Source: an uncultured Ruminococcus sp.
GTDB taxonomy: Bacteria > Bacillota > Clostridia > Oscillospirales > Ruminococcaceae
NCBI RefSeq assembly: GCF_934476685.1
Contig: NZ_CAKSNX010000001.1
Location: 248,001-312,000, forward strand
Direction: 5' to 3'
DNA length: 64,000 bases
Shown here: positions 59,876-64,000 of the stretch, one piece after another
Layout: each line of letters starts with the position of its first letter
How positions within the stretch are numbered: the first letter of the stretch is position 1
Program-made: the position numbers and the translations under genes
Notes under the pieces: generated by a model
The model's database searches: none
The model's input: the letters and a program-made list of their open reading frames with translations, nothing else
What the model was told of the DNA's origin: nothing

Positions 59876-61195
59876 ATGCTCAGACGTCTTGATGAAAAGC
59901 CTGCGAGCGTTGAGATATCAAAAGCTTTTTACCCTGCACCATTCAAAGCGGGACTTGAATATAATCCCCCCGCAAGGGGAGTGTGGAATATAGTCCATAC
60001 AGGAATGTTAGTCCCGCAGTCACATCAGATATTCGCCTGCGCACAAGGCTGCCTTCGAGGAGTTCTCCTGACCGCAGCCGAAATGAACGCAATGGACAGA
60101 ATGAGCTGGATAGCCGTCGAGGAAGAGGATATGTTCGACGGCACTATGGAGCAGGATATAATAGACGGCACAGCAGATATACTGAAAAAGCTGCCCTGCC
60201 GACCAAGATCGGTGCTGCTTTTTATAAGCTGTATACAGCTTTTTGCAGGCTGTGATTTTGAAATGATACTAAGCGAGCTGAGAGCGCAGTTCCCCGATAT
60301 AGATTTCACAGACTGCTATATGACCCCTACCATGAGGAAAACCATTTCTCCCGACGCAAAAATGCGTATGCAGCTGTATGACGCATTAAGACCTCTGTCG
60401 CTGAATAAAAGATCTGTGAATATCATAGGCTGCGACAGACCTCTTGACGAAGATACAGAACTGCTGAAAATTATTCGCTCCAATGGCTTTACTTTAAGGG
60501 ATCTGACTTTGTGCAGAACATATGACGAATATCTTGAAATGGCTGAAAGTGCAGTAAATATAACCTGTATGCCGGCCGCAAAGCTGTCAGGGGAAAGGCT
60601 GTCCGACCGTTTCGGCGCAAAGCACCTCTATCTCCCCATAAGCTTTGATGTAAAGACTATTGAAGAAAATTATAAGCTGCTCTGTGATACTTTGGATATA
60701 GATATCCCCGACTTTTCAAAGGATATCTCCGCCGCAGAAAGGACAATGAAAACCGCAGCGGAAAAGCTCAGCGGCAGGGTGATAGCCATAGATTTTACCG
60801 CCGCTGCAAGACCTTTCGAGCTTGCGAAAGTCCTCTGCAAATACGGCTTTAAAGTTAAATATATTTTCGCCGATTCGATTTCCGAAGAGGATAAACTGTC
60901 CTTTGAGTGGCTGAAAGAAAACTTCCCAAATATAAGGATATGTTCCGTCACAGGTTCGGCAATGCTCTTCACATCAGCAGATGAAAGCGAATGCAGTAAA
61001 ATAGTCGCCATAGGGCAGAAAGCCGCTTTCTATTGCCGTACCGACCATTTTGTCAATACCGTTGCAAACGGCGGACTTTACGGCATCGCAGGCGTAAAAA
61101 AGCTTGCCGAGCTTATCTCAGATGCCGCCGAAACCCCAAAAGACAGAAGAAAAGTTATCCAGCATAAGGGAATAGGCTGCCCCTCATGTCTGTAA
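59876..61195 (+). CDS. Nitrogenase component 1-like protein (D-like)
   Basis: 439 residues. Member of the NifDK/BchNB superfamily by fold and position. Cysteines at C55, C59, C108, C119 and C126 (SHQIFACAQGCLRG; LLFISCIQLFAGCDF) lie where NifD-type chains hold an iron-sulfur cluster, and the middle contains NIIGCDRPLDED followed by a Rossmann-like half. The C-terminal His ligand pattern of the FeMo-cofactor site is not evident, and the chain is shorter than NifD (about 480-490). The start follows GGGGGAAG. Its likely partner is the K-like protein encoded 31 bases downstream. Confidence 0.82.
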   Translation: MLRRLDEKPASVEISKAFYPAPFKAGLEYNPPARGVWNIVHTGMLVPQSHQIFACAQGCLRGVLLTAAEMNAMDRMSWIAVEEEDMFDGTMEQDIIDGTADILKKLPCRPRSVLLFISCIQLFAGCDFEMILSELRAQFPDIDFTDCYMTPTMRKTISPDAKMRMQLYDALRPLSLNKRSVNIIGCDRPLDEDTELLKIIRSNGFTLRDLTLCRTYDEYLEMAESAVNITCMPAAKLSGERLSDRFGAKHLYLPISFDVKTIEENYKLLCDTLDIDIPDFSKDISAAERTMKTAAEKLSGRVIAIDFTAAARPFELAKVLCKYGFKVKYIFADSISEEDKLSFEWLKENFPNIRICSVTGSAMLFTSADESECSKIVAIGQKAAFYCRTDHFVNTVANGGLYGIAGVKKLAELISDAAETPKDRRKVIQHKGIGCPSCL

Positions 61196-61226
61196 AATAC
61201 AAGACCCATACGAAAGGAAGAATCAA

Positions 61227-62372
61227 ATGAAAAATAACGCAAAAATAATCCCATGCTATGCTGCCGATACAGCAGGAGTATGTTCCGCCCTCTATGAACT
61301 GGGAGGAATGGTAATAGTCCATGATGCATCAGGCTGCAATTCTACATATTCCACCCATGACGAACCACGCTGGTTCGATAAAAAGTCAATGATATTTATT
61401 TCCGCCCTTACGGAAATGGACGCTGTTATGGGCAACGACGAAAAGCTCATAAACGATATATGTGAGGCTGCCGAAAGGGAAAAGCCGAAGTTTATCGCCC
61501 TCTGCGGCTCGCCTATGCCGATGATGACAGGCACGGATTTTGATGCCGTTGCAGAAGAGATACAGCAGAGAACAGGCATAACTTCTTTCGCCCTCCATAC
61601 CAACGGAATGAAGTCCTACCTTGCAGGCGCAGGTGAAGCTTTCAAAGCCATTGCAGAAAAATTTGTTGGAAATAAGCCTAAGTCAAACGGCCTTGCCGTA
61701 AATATTCTCGGCGCAACCCCACTCGATTTCCCTATCGACGGCACAATGGACAGAATAAAAGCCAAAGTTTCCGACAGCGGCTTTGATATCATCTCCTGCT
61801 TCGGAATGGGTTCTTCCCTCGAAGAGATCGCAAACGCAGCCACCGCAAGAGCAAACCTTGTTATCTCATACAGCGGTATCCCTGCGGCAGAGTTTATGAG
61901 AACACGCTACGGCATACCATATGTCTGCGGAGTGCCGATAGGAACAAAATTCTCCGCCCGCCTTATGGAACATCTCTGGTCAGCGGCAAATGATGAGCTT
62001 ACCCTCTACCCCTGCGCAGAAAGAAAGACCTATGAGGACGGCTGTGTGATAATCGGCGAAAGTATTTTTGCAGGCTCTCTCGCCGCCGCCCTAAGAATGG
62101 ACGCTGATATCTGCACAAGGATAATCTGCCCGCTCGATACCGAAACCGCCCTGCTCACAGGCTGTGATAAACAGCTTTCCTCCGAAGAGGATATCGAAAA
62201 TGAACTGGCATTTGAGGATATAGAGAGCGTTGCAGCCGACCCTATGTATAAGCCGATAGCAGGGGAGCATAAATTCATCGAGCTTGCCCATCAGGCTTTT
62301 TCGGGAAGATGCTATACAAAGGATATCCCCGATCTTATAAACGGCGATCTTAAAGCCCTTTTCGCCGACTAA
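61227..62372 (+). CDS. Nitrogenase component 1-like protein (K-like)
   Basis: 381 residues, short for the family. N-terminal IPCYAADTAGVCSALYEL and VIVHDASGCNSTYSTHD (C10, C19, C37) resemble the P-cluster cysteine region of NifK (GSQGC-type loop), and C93 in FIALCGSPMPM fits the third ligand. Later segments include ISCFGMGSSLEEI and GIPYVCGVPIG, typical of component-1 chains. It is most likely the beta partner of the protein encoded upstream. AAAGGAAG precedes the ATG. A NifH-like gene follows after 24 bases. Confidence 0.82.
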   Translation: MKNNAKIIPCYAADTAGVCSALYELGGMVIVHDASGCNSTYSTHDEPRWFDKKSMIFISALTEMDAVMGNDEKLINDICEAAEREKPKFIALCGSPMPMMTGTDFDAVAEEIQQRTGITSFALHTNGMKSYLAGAGEAFKAIAEKFVGNKPKSNGLAVNILGATPLDFPIDGTMDRIKAKVSDSGFDIISCFGMGSSLEEIANAATARANLVISYSGIPAAEFMRTRYGIPYVCGVPIGTKFSARLMEHLWSAANDELTLYPCAERKTYEDGCVIIGESIFAGSLAAALRMDADICTRIICPLDTETALLTGCDKQLSSEEDIENELAFEDIESVAADPMYKPIAGEHKFIELAHQAFSGRCYTKDIPDLINGDLKALFAD

Positions 62373-62396
62373 AAAGGAAAGGAAAAAGCATAAGAT

Positions 62397-63176
62397 ATGA
62401 TAAAAATAGCGGTCTACGGCAAAGGCGGTATAGGAAAATCCACCTGTACAGCGAACCTTGCAGCAGCCTTTTCAAGCCTCGGCAAAAAGGTCATACAAAT
62501 AGGCTGTGATCCCAAAGCTGACTCCACAATAAACCTGCTGGGCGGAACACCCGTTATGCCTGTGATGAACTACCTCAGAGAAAATGACGAACCCGACAGC
62601 ATAGAGGAAATATCAAAAACAGGCTACGGCGGAATACTCTGTATCGAAACAGGCGGACCTACCCCTGGGCTTGGCTGTGCAGGCAGAGGTATCATAACCA
62701 CATTCAGCCTGCTTGAAGAACTGGAGCTTTTTGAAAAATATACCCCCGACGTGGTGCTTTACGATGTCCTCGGCGACGTAGTCTGCGGCGGTTTTGCCGC
62801 ACCTATAAGAGAGGGCTATGCGGATAAAGTCATCATAGTAACGTCGGGCGAAAAAATGGCTCTCTATGCCGCAAATAATATATGCAGCGCCGTAAGAAAC
62901 TTTGAGGACAGAAGCTATGCCAAAGTCCGTGGACTTATAATGAACAGGCGCAATGTGGAAAATGAAGAAGAGAAAGTCAGAGCCTTTGCCCAAAACTCAG
63001 GAACAGAGATACTTGCGGATATCCCCCGATCAGATGATATCATAAGATGTGAGGATAAAGGACAAACCGTAATAGAAGGCGCACCCGACTCTGTCGCCGC
63101 CCAAAGATTTCTGGAGCTTGCAAAAAAACTCATAGACGAAGATGAAAAAGATAAAAATGAAAAAAGTGAAAAATAA
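62397..63176 (+). CDS. NifH-like ATP-dependent iron-sulfur reductase, second copy
   Basis: 259 residues, close paralogue of the protein encoded at 59099: same Walker A GKGGIGKSTCTAN, GCDPKADST, C94 (GPTPGLGCAGRG) and C130 (VLGDVVCGGF), and R97 kept. The first 40 coding bases of the two genes are nearly identical. The C-terminus has an extra Lys/Glu/Asp tail (KLIDEDEKD). It begins a second set, since the next gene is another component-1-like protein. It should serve that protein, though exchange of the two reductases cannot be ruled out. Confidence 0.92.
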   Translation: MIKIAVYGKGGIGKSTCTANLAAAFSSLGKKVIQIGCDPKADSTINLLGGTPVMPVMNYLRENDEPDSIEEISKTGYGGILCIETGGPTPGLGCAGRGIITTFSLLEELELFEKYTPDVVLYDVLGDVVCGGFAAPIREGYADKVIIVTSGEKMALYAANNICSAVRNFEDRSYAKVRGLIMNRRNVENEEEKVRAFAQNSGTEILADIPRSDDIIRCEDKGQTVIEGAPDSVAAQRFLELAKKLIDEDEKDKNEKSEK

Positions 63177-63194
63177 TCAGAGAGGAACAAAACC

Positions 63195-64000
63195 ATGTCC
63201 GAAGCATTCTATATCACCGCCGAGAACCTTGCGGCTATGAACGGGGATATCCCCGAAGAGCTTACCTCTTCCGAACATCTTATATACAGCTCTCCTGCCG
63301 CCTTGGCATTCAATTCCCCGGGAGCAAAAGGCTTCGGAGTGAAAAGAGCAGGACTTGCCGTTCCGAATTCCGTTATGCTCCTTGTCGCACCTGGCTGCTG
63401 CGGAAGAAATACCGCCCTGCTCAGCGAACTGGGGTACAGCGAAAGATTTTTCTATCTCCTCCTTGACGATACCGATATCGTCACAGGCAGACATCTTTCC
63501 AAAATACCACAGGCGGTAAAGGAGATAGTTGACGAGCTTGACTATACCCCCTCCGTGGTGATGATATGCATAACCTGCGTTGACGCTCTCCTCGGCACGG
63601 ATATGGAAAGAGTGTGCAGAAAATGTTCCGATACCGCAAACGTTCCCTGCGCACCGTGCTATATGTATGCCCTCACAAGGGAAAAGCGCCTTCCCCCTAT
63701 GGCGGCAGTAAGGTGGTCGGTCTATTCTCTCCTCGAACCGCAGAAACGTGCCGCCGACGAGTGCAATATACTAGGCTTTTTCTCACCCATCGACGATAAA
63801 AGCGAACTCTATCCTCTGCTCCGCTCAGCAGGCATAAAACAGGTAAGAGAATTGTCACGCTGTAAGACCTTTGACGAGTATAAAAAGCTTTCAAGAGCGA
63901 ATTTCAACCTTGTCTTAAATGCAGAAGCAAGATATGCGGCGCAGAAAATGGAAAAAGAGTACGGCATACCAAGTATCGAGCTTGTGAGAATGTATCAGCC
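63195..64000 (+). CDS. Nitrogenase component 1-like protein, third (3' end cut)
   Basis: 268 residues are visible; the frame is open at the window edge. Start ATG 63195 follows AGAGGAAC. Cysteines C68, C69 (VAPGCCGRN), C125 and C128 (MICITCVDALLG), then C141, C144, C152 and C155 (RVCRKCSD; VPCAPCY) lie in the region that holds clusters in component-1 proteins, with an unusually Cys-rich patch. It is encoded 18 bases after the second NifH-like gene. A partner chain probably follows outside the window. Confidence 0.78.
   Translation, partial: MSEAFYITAENLAAMNGDIPEELTSSEHLIYSSPAALAFNSPGAKGFGVKRAGLAVPNSVMLLVAPGCCGRNTALLSELGYSERFFYLLLDDTDIVTGRHLSKIPQAVKEIVDELDYTPSVVMICITCVDALLGTDMERVCRKCSDTANVPCAPCYMYALTREKRLPPMAAVRWSVYSLLEPQKRAADECNILGFFSPIDDKSELYPLLRSAGIKQVRELSRCKTFDEYKKLSRANFNLVLNAEARYAAQKMEKEYGIPSIELVRMYQ

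Noticed and set aside
59099..64000. Genuine nitrogen-fixation operon
   Set aside because: No nifB, nifE, nifN or nif-type molybdenum genes, short divergent component-1 chains and no visible cofactor ligands; only a nitrogenase-superfamily reductase is supported.

Overview
The window reads as a chromosome segment of an anaerobic, low-to-mid GC Bacillota, most likely a Clostridia member close to Ruminococcus (Oscillospiraceae). This rests on Gram-positive style genes (HrcA/CIRCE-controlled groESL, single-chain glycyl-tRNA synthetase, HtrA beside a two-component system, a TM1266-type hydrogenase regulator with HydE and HydF), AGGAGG-type ribosome binding sites and many TTGACA/TATAAT promoters with 17 bp spacers. 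The genus is an inference from general resemblance, not from a marker gene.

Layout. 1-12.3 kb: a signalling and surface operon with an FHA protein (cut by the window start), PP2C phosphatase, membrane Ser/Thr kinase, two small membrane proteins and a 2809-residue Ig-repeat surface protein. 12.3-18 kb: two polytopic GT-C-like membrane proteins, then an ECF-type sigma factor with a membrane anti-sigma-like partner. 18-25.7 kb: glyS, groESL (reverse), a response regulator/histidine kinase pair and an HtrA protease. 25.7-33 kb (reverse): methylthioadenosine deaminase, MtnA, RsmI, an amidohydrolase, a 0.75 kb repeat zone, tRNA-Arg(CCG) and metG. 33-38.5 kb: purine nucleoside phosphorylase, an orphan class I fumarase alpha subunit, an alanine symporter and a pair of bacterial-PH membrane proteins. 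38.5-49.5 kb: chemosensory genes cheA-cheW and cheR-cheB-cheW, separated by tRNA-modification genes (trmN6-like, tsaD), a REP-associated transposase and polA. 49.5-50.4 kb: a gene-free, palindrome-rich repeat zone. 50.4-56 kb (reverse): a small membrane protein, serA, a 44-residue membrane protein, serC and a large hybrid histidine kinase. 56.3-64 kb: a TM1266-type regulator, hydF, hydE and then a tight run of nitrogenase-like genes (two NifH-like, three component-1-like) leaving through the right edge.

The most interesting part is the last. HydF and HydE help build the [FeFe]-hydrogenase cofactor, yet here they are followed, with overlaps or gaps of a few bases, by two NifH-like reductases and three short, divergent component-1-like proteins. 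No nifB or standard nif gene is visible. The set looks like one operon for an uncharacterised nitrogenase-superfamily reductase, possibly two of them, linked to hydrogenase maturation or redox balance.

A second theme is repeat biology. A RAYT transposase just before polA carries, inside its own reading frame, the same palindrome (GGCGACC-N3-GGTCGCC followed by CCTAC) that is found outside genes at 30.4-30.8, 43.97 and 49.66 kb. These REP-like units also precede a second repeat module, one copy of which directly abuts tRNA-Arg. A further gene-free stretch at 49.84-50.08 kb holds seven successive hairpins.
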